Shown here in pieces: positions 1 to 9,724 of a stretch of DNA of 64,000 nucleotides. The stretch spans positions 1 to 64,000 of the forward strand of contig NZ_JBBAKG010000034.1 of the NCBI RefSeq assembly GCF_040403615.1, written 5' to 3'. A program made the translations under genes and the position numbers. Within the stretch, counting starts at the first letter, position 1; the number at the start of each line of letters is the position of its first letter. Below the pieces are notes generated by a model. The model did no database searches, was not told where the DNA came from, and saw only the letters and a program-made list of their open reading frames with translations. The DNA is from Haliscomenobacter sp040403615 (lineage in GTDB: Bacteria > Bacteroidota > Bacteroidia > Chitinophagales > Saprospiraceae).

Positions 1-1061
<1,061 letters not shown>

Positions 1062-1384
1062 AATATCTTTTGTAAACTTCCGAAGAAATTATACGATCGA
1101 TTTGCTTGGATGTCTGAACCAAAAACCAAATTAAAAATTGATCTTCAAGGTTCCGCTTGTGGTTTCTAAAAAAGTAATTTTTTCCTTACCTCAATTCCCA
1201 TTGTGTCAATGAACTCTTTGGTCTCCTTATCCCTAAACTTCAGGCTCTGCAACCTTCCTCATTTAAGCATCTCTCAACCGTATTTTCAATTCTGTTGAAT
1301 TGGCAACTTTTTTCGTCAAAACCCTTTGGTTTCAACCTTTTTCCCTTCCTAATAACCCTTTTATTCAGGTTATCTGCGGGGCAG

Positions 1385-1415
1385 CAAAGGTAAATACTCA
1401 GTGGCGATTCGCAAA
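1385..1415 (-). promoter_or_regulatory. Predicted rRNA promoter P1 (Bacteroidota type)
   Basis: Read on the minus strand, TTTTG is followed after 19 bases by TACCTTTG (complement at 1385-1392), a close fit to the Bacteroidota -33/-7 consensus TTTG-N19-TAnnTTTG. The sequence just after the -7 element is GC-rich (CTGCCCCGC), as is typical of growth-rate-controlled rRNA promoters. It lies about 320 bases upstream of mature 16S. Confidence 0.6.
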
Positions 1416-1500
1416 ACTTTTTTCATCTTTTTTCAAGACTTTTTTTCGCGTTTCAATTCCTTTCCTTTCTACTTTCTTGCCCTGCTTTTCAAAGCGGATG

Positions 1501-1508
1501 CAAATGTA
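1501..1508 (-). promoter_or_regulatory. Predicted rRNA promoter P2, -7 element only
   Basis: TACATTTG on the minus strand is followed by CATCCGCTTTGAAAAGCA, nearly the same downstream sequence as at P3, so it appears to be a duplicate promoter. No good TTG -33 element is present at 17-23 bases, which makes it the weakest of the three. Confidence 0.35.
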
Positions 1509-1632
1509 CACCATTTGATTCCTAAACTCCTAATTATTGAAGAACTTTTTTTGAGTTTCTTTTTAGCCGATCTGCTGGCTGTCATTCCTACTCATCCCCA
1601 TTCTCCTTTCGCCTTGCTTTCAAAGCGGAGCG

Positions 1633-1663
1633 CAAAGGTATTTTTTCAAGTTGGCATGCACAA
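1633..1663 (-). promoter_or_regulatory. Predicted rRNA promoter P3 (Bacteroidota type)
   Basis: On the minus strand a TTG -33 element (complement at 1661-1663) precedes TACCTTTG (1633-1640) by 20 bases. The following CGCTCCGCTTTGAAAGCA repeats the P2 downstream sequence. Together with P1 and P2 this gives tandem promoters for the rRNA operon. Confidence 0.55.
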
Positions 1664-1834
1664 GCTTTTACAGAAAAAGTTTTCACGTTTTTTCTGTTCG
1701 CATACTTAAATCCTTGAAAGTTAATTTGTGGTGATTTAAACAAGGAAAATAAAGTTAAGGGTTTCTAGGGAAAAGCGCAAGGGGCTGGCTTAAAAACCCA
1801 GGTTTTTTTTTACTTAGTATGACGCAAAAAATTG

Positions 1835-1921
1835 CTTCCCGATTTTTTTAGCCGCTTTTGAACAGGAAGCTCACTTGAAATGAAACGTTCGACTTCCTAT
1901 TCAAAACCCAAAATCGGGAAG
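1835..1921. repeat. Nested imperfect inverted repeat
   Basis: The outer arms CTTCCCGATTTT (1835-1846) and AAAATCGGGAAG (1910-1921) are exact complements. Inner arms CTTTTGAACAGGAAG (1855-1869) and CTTCCTATTCAAAA (1893-1906) pair with one bulge. Weaker pairing continues outward to about 1819 and 1941. The whole would form one long hairpin upstream of the rRNA promoters. It could be a small foldback element, a structured RNA or a protein site. Confidence 0.6.
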
Positions 1922-1984
1922 TTAATTTTTCTGTGTTATCATGAAAAACCTCAAAAAAGCAGGATGAGAAGATCGTTGTAAGCA

Positions 1985-2012
1985 AAAAAGAAAGGGGCCG
2001 AAAAGCGGCCCC
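1985..2012 (-). terminator. Rho-independent terminator of rsmB operon
   Basis: GGGGCCG (1994-2000) pairs with CGGCCCC (2006-2012) around a 5-base loop. On the minus strand the stem is followed by TTTCTTTTTT, a good U-run. It is about 95 bases beyond the rsmB stop and isolates the rRNA promoters from read-through. Confidence 0.85.
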
Positions 2013-2106
2013 CTATTATTTAACTACCTTGATGTACCAATTAATTGTAAAACAAATCAAAGGTAAGATTCTGTTGGTTTGAAGTCAACCCCATATTCGG
2101 GGGGTA

Positions 2107-3429
2107 TCATGTGGGAATCAAGCGGGACATAAAGAAACCATCGAAGCCTTCATCTTGAGGCAGAATGGTTTTGCTCGCCTCTACTCTAAAGCTCGTCCTT
2201 CCGCTATCCAGGAATTTTTCTATTTGCAAGTGATTTTCAGAGGGCAGAATACTGCAAGTCGCATAAACCAATTTTCCACCCGGGCGACACATCTTGGTAT
2301 ACGTCTCTAAAAGTTGCTGCTGAAGCAGCTTCATGCTGTTCAACTGCTCGCTATTCAATCGCCAACGGGCGTCAGGATTGCGGCGCAGAACACCCAAACC
2401 CGAGCAAGGAACATCCAAGAGCAAACGATCTGCGGATTGAGCCAAGCGTTTGATGGTTTTTGTTGATTCGATCACCCGGGTTTCAATAATATTGACCCCA
2501 GCCCGTCGAGCGCGCAGTCGAAGTTGTTCTAGTTTTTTGGCATCGGTATCCAAGGCGATGATCTGGCCTTTGTTTTGCATCAGAGCGGCCAGGTGTAATG
2601 CTTTGCCACCGTTTCCTGCGCAAGCATCGATGACCCGCATACCGGGTTCGACTTGTAAAAATGGAGCGACTTGTTGTGAAGAATAATCCTGGACTTCAAA
2701 CCAACCATTTTGGAAAGCTGGGGTGCTGTAGAGTTTGCCCCGCTGCTGGATTAAAAAGGCGTCGTCAGCGATAGGTGTGCCAAGAATATTGAATTGTTGC
2801 AATTGTTGCTGAAGCGCAGGTAAATCCGTTTTGAGTCGATTGACCCGCAGCAACAAATGGGGCAGTTCGTTCAGGGCATGAATGGTAGCCGCCCATTTAT
2901 CTCCTAATTCGGCTTGACCCAATGCATCCAGCCAATCCGGGATCGATTCCCGCAGGGCGCGTTGATCACCTATATTATGGTAGGCAGCAAGGATTTTCTC
3001 CTTGGAAAGGAATTGAAATTGCGCTCCAGCCGAGTGCTTCTGTAAAATCAAAGAAGCACCGAGTAAATACTCCCAATCCTCAATTGTAACTGGAGTTTTC
3101 CCACTTACAATACAAAGGAGGCGATAATAACGAATTAAGGAGTAGATCTGCTCGGCTACAAAGCCTTGTTCGGCAATGGTCCAATGTTGGTGATCCTTAA
3201 ATTGCCGCTCGACGGCCTGATCGGCAAAGCGAGATTCCTGCAACACCTGGGCCGCTGCAGTACAAATAGCGGATACTTGTTCATTTGAAATGCGCAAAAT
3301 CAAACGTTTTAATGAGGTAGGAGTTTTTTTGGAGTTATCCGCCTCTTTCTGGAGGCCTGCTATGGAAGGAAACAAACGAGTCTCCCTTTTTTTATGCGTG
3401 ATGGGACAAAGATCAATATTTGACTCCAT
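2107..3429 (-). CDS. rsmB: RsmB-like 16S rRNA m5C methyltransferase
   Basis: The 440-residue product belongs to the NOL1/NOP2/Sun RNA m5C methyltransferase family and most likely methylates a cytosine of 16S rRNA (family knowledge). A helical NusB-like N-terminal part (about 45-175) precedes the catalytic domain. S-adenosylmethionine motif I is GNGGK at 272-276, motif IV is DVPCSG at 339-344, and the catalytic cysteine motif VI is ATCS at 390-393. The first about 40 residues are a polar extension, but no other ATG start lies upstream of residue 265. The gene begins 18 bases after the TonB receptor ends, so it is probably co-transcribed with the imelysin operon, and a terminator follows it. 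The exact target base is not determinable from sequence. Confidence 0.9.
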   Translation of the reverse strand: MESNIDLCPITHKKRETRLFPSIAGLQKEADNSKKTPTSLKRLILRISNEQVSAICTAAAQVLQESRFADQAVERQFKDHQHWTIAEQGFVAEQIYSLIRYYRLLCIVSGKTPVTIEDWEYLLGASLILQKHSAGAQFQFLSKEKILAAYHNIGDQRALRESIPDWLDALGQAELGDKWAATIHALNELPHLLLRVNRLKTDLPALQQQLQQFNILGTPIADDAFLIQQRGKLYSTPAFQNGWFEVQDYSSQQVAPFLQVEPGMRVIDACAGNGGKALHLAALMQNKGQIIALDTDAKKLEQLRLRARRAGVNIIETRVIESTKTIKRLAQSADRLLLDVPCSGLGVLRRNPDARWRLNSEQLNSMKLLQQQLLETYTKMCRPGGKLVYATCSILPSENHLQIEKFLDSGRTSFRVEASKTILPQDEGFDGFFMSRLIPT

Positions 3430-3447
3430 TTTTTACCCAAAAAATCA

Positions 3448-5859
3448 TCAAAGTTTAAACTGCAAGGTCACATACACATTCCGCTTATCGGCAGGTATAA
3501 TGCCAGGGCCGGGGTAACCATCGGCGCGACGGGTAAAATATTTTGCATCAGCCAGATTGTTCACACCCGTGTAGATCGTAAATACCCTCCAATTGTAACT
3601 AAGGCTGAGATCCATTACCGCAAAAGCCGGGATAGCCCCATCTACTGCCGTGGGCGTTTCTTCAGTATTGGTGGCATCGGAGTACTGCTTGGTTTGATAA
3701 GCAAACTGATAGGTGAAATTGAACTTTGGATTGCCAAAAGAAAGACCAGTACGAAACAGCACAGGAGGTACATTTTCCACCAGTTTATTGGCAATCGCTG
3801 TGTTTTTGGTATTCACGTAACGTGCATCGATCAGCGACAAACTGGTGTAAAGATTCAGCTTGTACTTGGCCATTCCTTTGCTCAGGGCCTTCAACACATC
3901 CCCGTCCAACAAGAATTCCAAGCCGAGGTTTCGGCTGTCCGATACATTGGTGCGCAAACGGTAAGTCATAAAACTGGTATCTCGTACAAAGATGGAACCA
4001 ATGCGGTCATTGTATTTCAGGTAGAAAAAACTCACATCGGCATAAAGCCAGTTTTTGTAGGTGCCGCGAAAACCAAAATCGATGTTGTACCCCGTTTCAT
4101 CTTTCAAATTAGCGTCTACCCGGGCATTGGTATTGACGATGCGGAGGTCGTTAAAATTGATCGAGCGGTAGTTTTGAGAGATGTTGGCGTACAATTCGGT
4201 TCCATTGCCGAATTTCCAGGAGCTCCCAACGCCCAAGAGCATGAATGAGCGCGGATTTTCTTTGGTCTCCGCTATTTTATCGTCGGCAATGAAGATGTTT
4301 TGCTTGTAGTAGTAACCTTCGGCTTTGGTGTTGATGTATTCAAAACGAGCTCCGGGAGTAATGCTCCAATGCTGGTTGATGCGGAAAATATTCTCAGCAA
4401 AAACGGCAACGTTGCTACCTGGGAAACGAAAGTTGGACTTGTTCGGCTCCGGCCCGGCAAATACAAAATCGGGGCCAGAACCAGTGTTGCCATCGCCTTG
4501 TCTCCGCTGAGTCAGCCCTTTGTATACCCGGGTACCGATCAAAAAAGTACTGGATTGTTGCTTCCACAAAGGGTATTGGTGAATCAACCTGAGCTCCGAT
4601 CCCAAATTGTTGTATTGATCGGCCATGTAGTCGCGCACTCCACCCACGTCGGGTCGATTGATGTAGGTCAATACGCCCAATGCTTCACGTGATCCTTGGA
4701 GTGTGTAGGTGCGCCAATTGAGTTTGGTGCGGGGGCTAAGTGTAAAATCCAACGTGAGGTTGAACAAATTCCAGTCTACCTGAAACCAGTTTCGTGACCG
4801 GACCGACACCGCAGCATCTTGCTCAAACTGTGCATCGGTAAGCCCACCAGGCTGCTGAGCCAGGTATTTCATCAAGGTGTATTCCCCGCTTATTTTTAGT
4901 TTTTCACTGAGCGCATAGGCCAAATGGATGTACGCATTGTGCTGGTCATAATGGCTATTGGGTCGCCAATCATCGCCACGTTTGTACTGGTAAAAGCTGT
5001 AGTAGTTGAGTTTGTTTTTAGCTACGGTGCCACCGATGCTGTTGAACGAATTAAAAAAACCATAGGAGCCGAGGGTTTGCCGGGAAGTGATTTCGAGGGG
5101 TTTGCTTTCGGGGCCTTCTTTCATCACAAAATTTACCAGACCTCCAAATTGAGGGCCGTATTGCAAACTTGCTGCTCCACGAATGATTTCGATTTTGCTC
5201 AGCGCTTCAGCGGAAGGGGTGTAATAACTTTCGGGATAGCCTAGGGCATCGGCGCTGATGTCGTAGCCGTTTTGCCGGATGTTGAAATTGGAAGAGCGAT
5301 TGGGGCTCAATCCCCGACCACCAATGCCGAGTTGCAAGCCGCCTCGGTCGTATTCCCAGATGTTCAAACCCGGTACCCGCGCATAAATCTGGCGTGTATT
5401 GTTGGTAGCCAGGTTGGCATTGAGGCTTTTGACATTGATCAACTCGGTTTTTTTACTGGCATAAATGGCTGTGCCCGATACATCGTATAACTTACCCGAA
5501 ACGTTTTCGTCTTTTTGATCCGAAATCACAATTTCCTGGATGTCGACAACGCTGGGTTCGAGGTTGATGTCAAGATTGCCGATGCTTTGCTCCTGGAGCA
5601 CAATGCGCTGGCGGTAGGATTTAAAACCTACAGAGCTTACTGCTATTTCGTAAGAACCGGGATCCAGTTTTGCAAAGCGAAAAAAACCGTTGTCGTTGCT
5701 GATTTCTACTGTATTGAGTGGCAAAAGTACCACGGAGGCACCGGCCACTGCTTCTGAACCTGAGCGAATGGTGCCGCTGATCATGGACTGGGTTTGGGCA
5801 AACAAAGGCAAAACAACACAGGAGCATAAACCCAGCAATACGGTTTTTAACAGCATCAT
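3448..5859 (-). CDS. TonB-dependent receptor, FecA-like, of imelysin locus
   Basis: An outer-membrane TonB-dependent receptor of 803 residues from the chosen start. A signal peptide ending near LPLFAQ is followed by a carboxypeptidase-regulatory-like beta-sandwich (about 25-100), a plug domain with IEIIRGAASLQYGP, and a long beta-barrel ending in VYVTLQFKL with a C-terminal aromatic-hydrophobic pattern. An ATG at 5901 is in frame but would put 14 extra residues over the upstream gene; the ATG at 5859, just after the upstream stop, gives a normal signal peptide and is preferred. Its position last in the DUF4856-imelysin-HTTM set points to uptake of iron or an iron complex; the ligand is inference. 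Confidence 0.9.
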   Translation of the reverse strand: MMLLKTVLLGLCSCVVLPLFAQTQSMISGTIRSGSEAVAGASVVLLPLNTVEISNDNGFFRFAKLDPGSYEIAVSSVGFKSYRQRIVLQEQSIGNLDINLEPSVVDIQEIVISDQKDENVSGKLYDVSGTAIYASKKTELINVKSLNANLATNNTRQIYARVPGLNIWEYDRGGLQLGIGGRGLSPNRSSNFNIRQNGYDISADALGYPESYYTPSAEALSKIEIIRGAASLQYGPQFGGLVNFVMKEGPESKPLEITSRQTLGSYGFFNSFNSIGGTVAKNKLNYYSFYQYKRGDDWRPNSHYDQHNAYIHLAYALSEKLKISGEYTLMKYLAQQPGGLTDAQFEQDAAVSVRSRNWFQVDWNLFNLTLDFTLSPRTKLNWRTYTLQGSREALGVLTYINRPDVGGVRDYMADQYNNLGSELRLIHQYPLWKQQSSTFLIGTRVYKGLTQRRQGDGNTGSGPDFVFAGPEPNKSNFRFPGSNVAVFAENIFRINQHWSITPGARFEYINTKAEGYYYKQNIFIADDKIAETKENPRSFMLLGVGSSWKFGNGTELYANISQNYRSINFNDLRIVNTNARVDANLKDETGYNIDFGFRGTYKNWLYADVSFFYLKYNDRIGSIFVRDTSFMTYRLRTNVSDSRNLGLEFLLDGDVLKALSKGMAKYKLNLYTSLSLIDARYVNTKNTAIANKLVENVPPVLFRTGLSFGNPKFNFTYQFAYQTKQYSDATNTEETPTAVDGAIPAFAVMDLSLSYNWRVFTIYTGVNNLADAKYFTRRADGYPGPGIIPADKRNVYVTLQFKL

Positions 5860-5861
5860 TT

Positions 5862-7208
5862 TTATTTTTTGTAGGGCAAAATCCAGGGAATAGGTTTCCA
5901 ACTCAGCTTTTGTGCTGCCAGGTTGACGGATGAATCAATAAAGGGTTTGGAGCGGTCTCCATTCAAGGACACATACACTTCGGCGTATACTTGGGGATCT
6001 TCCAATCCGGTTTTTTGATAACTTTTGGCCAGGTGATGGGCATATTGCAAAATCATATCCGGCTGGGTGCTCATCATTTTTTCCTGCAGTGGCGTCAGGA
6101 ATTTTTTGTTGTCCACTTCATAAAACTGCGTACCACTCTTATCCTTTACAGTAAAATAGGCCGTTCCCGATTTTTCCATCAACATCACCCGCCAGGAAAA
6201 CCGATACCCCTCCTCCGTCCAAAACAAATGCCCAGGGTACAGCAAAAACCGCAAGGGAATCACCAATTGCAGGAATACATACAGGACAATAGCTAGGGAG
6301 AGAATTTTATTGCGGGCAAAAACTGGGGTTGTTCCCTGCTGAGTTGCCGTAGCTTGAAGTTTAACTCCAGGCAAAAAGGACTGTAGTTTGGCATGAAATT
6401 CTGCGGAGAAAAAAATCAGACTGGCGCTAATCATCACATAAGGAAACATCCCGATGCCCGGAAAAAAAAGCGCTGTTGCCAAGTGGAAGACCAACACAAA
6501 GCCGTAAGCGATGAGCCGTGTTTTTTTATTCAATAGAAAAAAGACGATAAACAAGTCGTACACCGCCCCAAACCAGGAAAAGAGATAAGCCACCCAGGTT
6601 TCGTACATCCAGGGGCCTACAATGGGCAGGTGGCTTTTGGCCGGAAGCCAGGTTTTCATGGGCTCGGCATGGATCAACCAATCAGGATTGATTTTGGCCA
6701 GCCCGGCAAATATGTATACGATCGACAGTTGAAAGCGCAGGATATCGATAGTCCAGGCAGGAACCAGAGGCTTTTGCGGGGTAATTCGCCAATAAACATC
6801 CAGCGAATAGGCTCCATTGGCGGGCAAAAACACCATGATAAAAGCCACGAGGCTAATGAAATAATAGTGGTTGAGGTAGGCCGAGGCATCTATCAATTCA
6901 ACATACGTGAAGGCCAGGAAAAAGAAAAGCATGGCGATGCGATAAAAACAGCCAAGTATAATCAGTACGGTGCTGATGATGATCGTGGCAAATAATAGGT
7001 GCATACCTAAATTGCCCAAAGGTTGTACCCAATCAAACCCCGGGTAAGTAAAATGAAATTGGGGTTCGATATAAATGCTGGTGATCCAACCCCGCCACCA
7101 AAAACGAAGCAGACTAAACATCATCAAGACCCCGAAGGTGATCCTGAAGGTAATCAATGGCGCGATGGAAACCGGGCGGTAAAGGCTCTGTTGATCAGTC
7201 ACCGTCAT
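5862..7208 (-). CDS. HTTM-domain polytopic membrane protein
   Basis: A 448-residue inner-membrane protein with many hydrophobic helices (about residues 15-315) and a soluble C-terminal part. It resembles the HTTM (horizontally transferred transmembrane) family, the bacterial relatives of vitamin K-dependent gamma-carboxylase; segments such as WTIDILRFQLSIVYIFAGLAK fit this group. The start overlaps the imelysin stop by 14 bases, which indicates translational coupling. HTTM proteins beside imelysins recur in Bacteroidota (family knowledge), but their function there is not established. A carboxylase activity should not be assumed. Confidence 0.8.
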   Translation of the reverse strand: MTVTDQQSLYRPVSIAPLITFRITFGVLMMFSLLRFWWRGWITSIYIEPQFHFTYPGFDWVQPLGNLGMHLLFATIIISTVLIILGCFYRIAMLFFFLAFTYVELIDASAYLNHYYFISLVAFIMVFLPANGAYSLDVYWRITPQKPLVPAWTIDILRFQLSIVYIFAGLAKINPDWLIHAEPMKTWLPAKSHLPIVGPWMYETWVAYLFSWFGAVYDLFIVFFLLNKKTRLIAYGFVLVFHLATALFFPGIGMFPYVMISASLIFFSAEFHAKLQSFLPGVKLQATATQQGTTPVFARNKILSLAIVLYVFLQLVIPLRFLLYPGHLFWTEEGYRFSWRVMLMEKSGTAYFTVKDKSGTQFYEVDNKKFLTPLQEKMMSTQPDMILQYAHHLAKSYQKTGLEDPQVYAEVYVSLNGDRSKPFIDSSVNLAAQKLSWKPIPWILPYKK

Positions 7209-8283
7209 TATCCTGATAGGTTATTTGTACCGCAGTAGCCGAAGCTACGTCTGTTTTGATCAGAGTCAACAATTTTTGCACCTGCTTGTAGGCCCCTTCC
7301 ACGAGCACAGGATTGTTGACAAAAGCCGCCGACAGGGGCTTGGGAATGGCGTTCAACGCCGTTAAAGCTATGTCAAACTGTGCCAATACGGCGTTGTTCA
7401 AATCCTGTTTTTTCAGCAGCACGAGGTAATCGGCAATGCCATCGCCACTTCCACCCGTGTAATAATTTTTTAAGCTGCTCAGGTTGGCGATGGCCAATTC
7501 GGCGGAAATGCCAGCGTAATAGCCTTCACATTTATCGGCAAACACAATTCCGTTGGATTGTTTGCCAAAAGGCCAACCAATGCGCGGCCCTTTTAAAGCA
7601 TCTATCTCGTAAGCAAACTGGTTTACGAGGCTGCCGATGGAGCTACCCACATCGGTTTTTAAGGAAGTAATAAAAATACGGTGGTAAGGGCCATTCCACT
7701 GACTCAGGGTGTTTTCGACCAAGGTTTTCATGCGGCCCAATACATCTTGTACATATTTTTTGCGTTTGGCTGCACCTGCACCGGAAAACTTACTCACTGC
7801 ATTCGGTGCATATAAGAGGTAATCCAAAGCCGGAAAACCCTGAATGCTATCCGAGTTTTGCGGGATAGTAAAGTTATAGTTGCCCGTTTCGATGCCCTTT
7901 TCAATTCTTGCTGGCACGGTAGGGAAAGTATTGGTGTAACTGTTTAGCATTTGAGCCGAGGCGGGCCCAAAATAAAGAACTGATATACCTTCAAAACCAA
8001 TGTAGGCTGCTTTGAAAGGTTCGCGGGTTGCTGCCAGTGTGAGTTCGGAAGGGGCGGCCAAAAATGCATTGACGCTGGTGGTCAATGCGCCCAATTTGTT
8101 GTTCAAGTCGGTATAAGCCGGAACAATCAGGTTATCGGCGTAATTGACCAGCATCGCCGATTTAAAAGTGTCCGTGCTTCCCGGATTGTCTTCATTGTCA
8201 TTCCCTTCTTTGCTGCAGGCAAATGCGATCAGGGCGGACATTAACACAAGCCCTGCAAGTTTGAGCTGAAAACCTTTTTTCAT
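7195..8283 (-). CDS. Imelysin family lipoprotein
   Basis: A predicted lipoprotein of 362 residues from the ATG at 8283; the in-frame ATG at 8349 would add 22 residues before an excellent lipoprotein signal (MKKGFQLKLAGLVL, lipobox AFAC). The rest is a helical imelysin/M75 fold, a family tied to iron uptake (EfeO, IrpA). The usual GxHxxE motif appears only as GFPALD, with His replaced by Pro and Glu by Asp, so metal or peptidase chemistry at that site is doubtful and a binding role is more likely. It is the second gene of the DUF4856-imelysin-HTTM-TonB receptor set. Confidence 0.88.
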   Translation of the reverse strand: MKKGFQLKLAGLVLMSALIAFACSKEGNDNEDNPGSTDTFKSAMLVNYADNLIVPAYTDLNNKLGALTTSVNAFLAAPSELTLAATREPFKAAYIGFEGISVLYFGPASAQMLNSYTNTFPTVPARIEKGIETGNYNFTIPQNSDSIQGFPALDYLLYAPNAVSKFSGAGAAKRKKYVQDVLGRMKTLVENTLSQWNGPYHRIFITSLKTDVGSSIGSLVNQFAYEIDALKGPRIGWPFGKQSNGIVFADKCEGYYAGISAELAIANLSSLKNYYTGGSGDGIADYLVLLKKQDLNNAVLAQFDIALTALNAIPKPLSAAFVNNPVLVEGAYKQVQKLLTLIKTDVASATAVQITYQDNDGD

Positions 8284-8409
8284 CAGTATAAAATTGGAGC
8301 AAATTAAAAAATGTTCAACTACTGGTTTAATTTTAACCATAAGCACCAAAACCCAATAAATGGTGTTTTTGTACTTATGTGCTGCACACTAACCGCTATT
8401 TGCAGCTGC

Positions 8410-9507
8410 TTAAAGCTGCAATTTGCCGTAAGCCTCGGTCAAGATGGTTTGCGCTTGCTTCAGTTTGGTATTGCTGGGATCTTCAGCCAGGGTATAAAAA
8501 TTAGTCTTGATGATGTCCAGTAAGGTCTGATAGTTTGCGGCAGTCAATTTGCTGCTGGCATCTCGGTATTTTAAGGCAATGATGAAGCCATAACCTTCGG
8601 AAAGGCTGTGGAATTTTGCGTCGAGTGCAGATTGGGTTTGAGGAGTGAGCATGTAGTAATAGGCCGAAGCAGCCATGGTTTTTTCCAAATACTCCTTGAT
8701 GGTGGCAATGGCGGCATCACGGGTTTTGTAATCTTTGGCCACAATAGCTGCTCTACCTTTGCGGAAAGCTTCAAACACAATACCACCCGACTTGAGGTAC
8801 TTGCCCCGCTCTGCGAAGTAGCTACCCAATGCCAGGGGCCGATCTGGCATGGCCGAAGTGTAGGCTGTAGTGGTATCATAATTGGCAGGAATTCCGACGT
8901 AACCAAAGGCCAAATCCCAGTTGTGTTGCATGGCAGTGCCTTGGCCAGTTATTACAGTTTTGTTGTCGTCGGAAGGGATTTTGTCCAAAATGGCATTGAT
9001 GTTGTACAAGCTCAAGCCACCCATTAGACCTTTGGCCACCGCCTGGTTGAACTCAAGGCCAGTGTAATTGAACAAGCGGCTGCCAATTTTGCCTGCAATC
9101 CCTTTGGCACCTGGACGATTGTAGAACTTGCTTACCGCCACCATCGAATCAGCATAGGCTTTGAAGGTGCTGACATCCGCACTTTTGCTGGCTAGGTTAA
9201 AGGTCAATTTGTTGATTTCGGTGTGCGGATAAGGAATATTGTTCGCCATATCTGCGGTATAAGCAGCGTTGCTGTTGTTCCACAGGTAGTTCACTGTGTC
9301 CTGACTCAATACCTTGCGGGTAGAGCGGCCCAAGTAAGTGGTATAACCCAGCCACATGCTGATGCGTGCAGCGGATTCTTTGTACTCCACATTGTCAAAA
9401 ATATAGGTAGTGGGAACAGTGTACTCCAGGATTTCGTCCTCGTCGTTTTTACAGGAAGTCAAAAACAAACAAGCGCCAAGAGCACAGAAAAGCATTGTGT
9501 TTTTCAT
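8410..9507 (-). CDS. DUF4856 lipoprotein, first gene of imelysin operon
   Basis: A predicted lipoprotein of 365 residues. The ATG at 9507 gives MKNTMLFCALGACLFLTSC with lipobox LTSC, while the longer frame from 9588 adds 27 residues with no signal. The body is mostly helical, with ARISMWLGYTTYLGRSTRK near the N-terminus and GAKGIAG, GSYFAERG motifs, as in the DUF4856 family found beside imelysins in Bacteroidota. The function is unknown. The context suggests a surface or periplasmic partner of imelysin in iron acquisition (inference). Two ATTTAGACTAAAT-like sites lie upstream. Confidence 0.85.
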   Translation of the reverse strand: MKNTMLFCALGACLFLTSCKNDEDEILEYTVPTTYIFDNVEYKESAARISMWLGYTTYLGRSTRKVLSQDTVNYLWNNSNAAYTADMANNIPYPHTEINKLTFNLASKSADVSTFKAYADSMVAVSKFYNRPGAKGIAGKIGSRLFNYTGLEFNQAVAKGLMGGLSLYNINAILDKIPSDDNKTVITGQGTAMQHNWDLAFGYVGIPANYDTTTAYTSAMPDRPLALGSYFAERGKYLKSGGIVFEAFRKGRAAIVAKDYKTRDAAIATIKEYLEKTMAASAYYYMLTPQTQSALDAKFHSLSEGYGFIIALKYRDASSKLTAANYQTLLDIIKTNFYTLAEDPSNTKLKQAQTILTEAYGKLQL

Positions 9508-9561
9508 AACATCAGGTTTTTTTTGCAAAAATAGGAGATCATTTTTAAAATTACTGCCTTT

Positions 9562-9574
9562 ATTAAGACTAAAT
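9562..9574. promoter_or_regulatory. Operator-like palindrome, copy 1
   Basis: ATTAAGACTAAAT is a one-mismatch copy of the perfect 13-bp palindrome at 9606-9618. The half-sites TTTAG/CTAAA resemble those of DtxR/MntR-type metalloregulator boxes. It lies 55 bases upstream of the DUF4856 start. Confidence 0.45.
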
Positions 9575-9605
9575 CTAAGAAATGACAATCTTACGACGTT
9601 TGTTT

Positions 9606-9618
9606 ATTTAGACTAAAT
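9606..9618. promoter_or_regulatory. Operator-like palindrome, copy 2
   Basis: ATTTAGACTAAAT is a perfect palindrome about a central A. Its centre is 44 bases, about four helical turns, from that of copy 1. Placement ahead of a putative iron-uptake operon suggests metal-dependent repression; this is inference from half-site shape only. Confidence 0.5.
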
Positions 9619-9724
9619 ATAATTTAAATTTGGTGCAAAAAAAAAGCCAACCAACGTGAATTGATTGACTTCTTTGGATGGGCTTGCGTTTGCAAACGTA
9701 ATACCCATTATTCGCATTACTTGT

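Larger units (their letters stand above)
1062..2106. other. Gene-free rRNA leader and upstream spacer
   Basis: No credible gene is seen between 16S and rsmB. The stretch holds the rRNA leader, tandem promoters at 1385-1663, a nested inverted repeat at 1835-1921, and a terminator at 1985-2012. The few open frames here are T-rich and lack start context. Confidence 0.8.

Noticed and set aside
1062..2106. tRNA genes in the rRNA leader
   Set aside because: No cloverleaf with a TTCGA-type T-loop or CCA end was seen on either strand.
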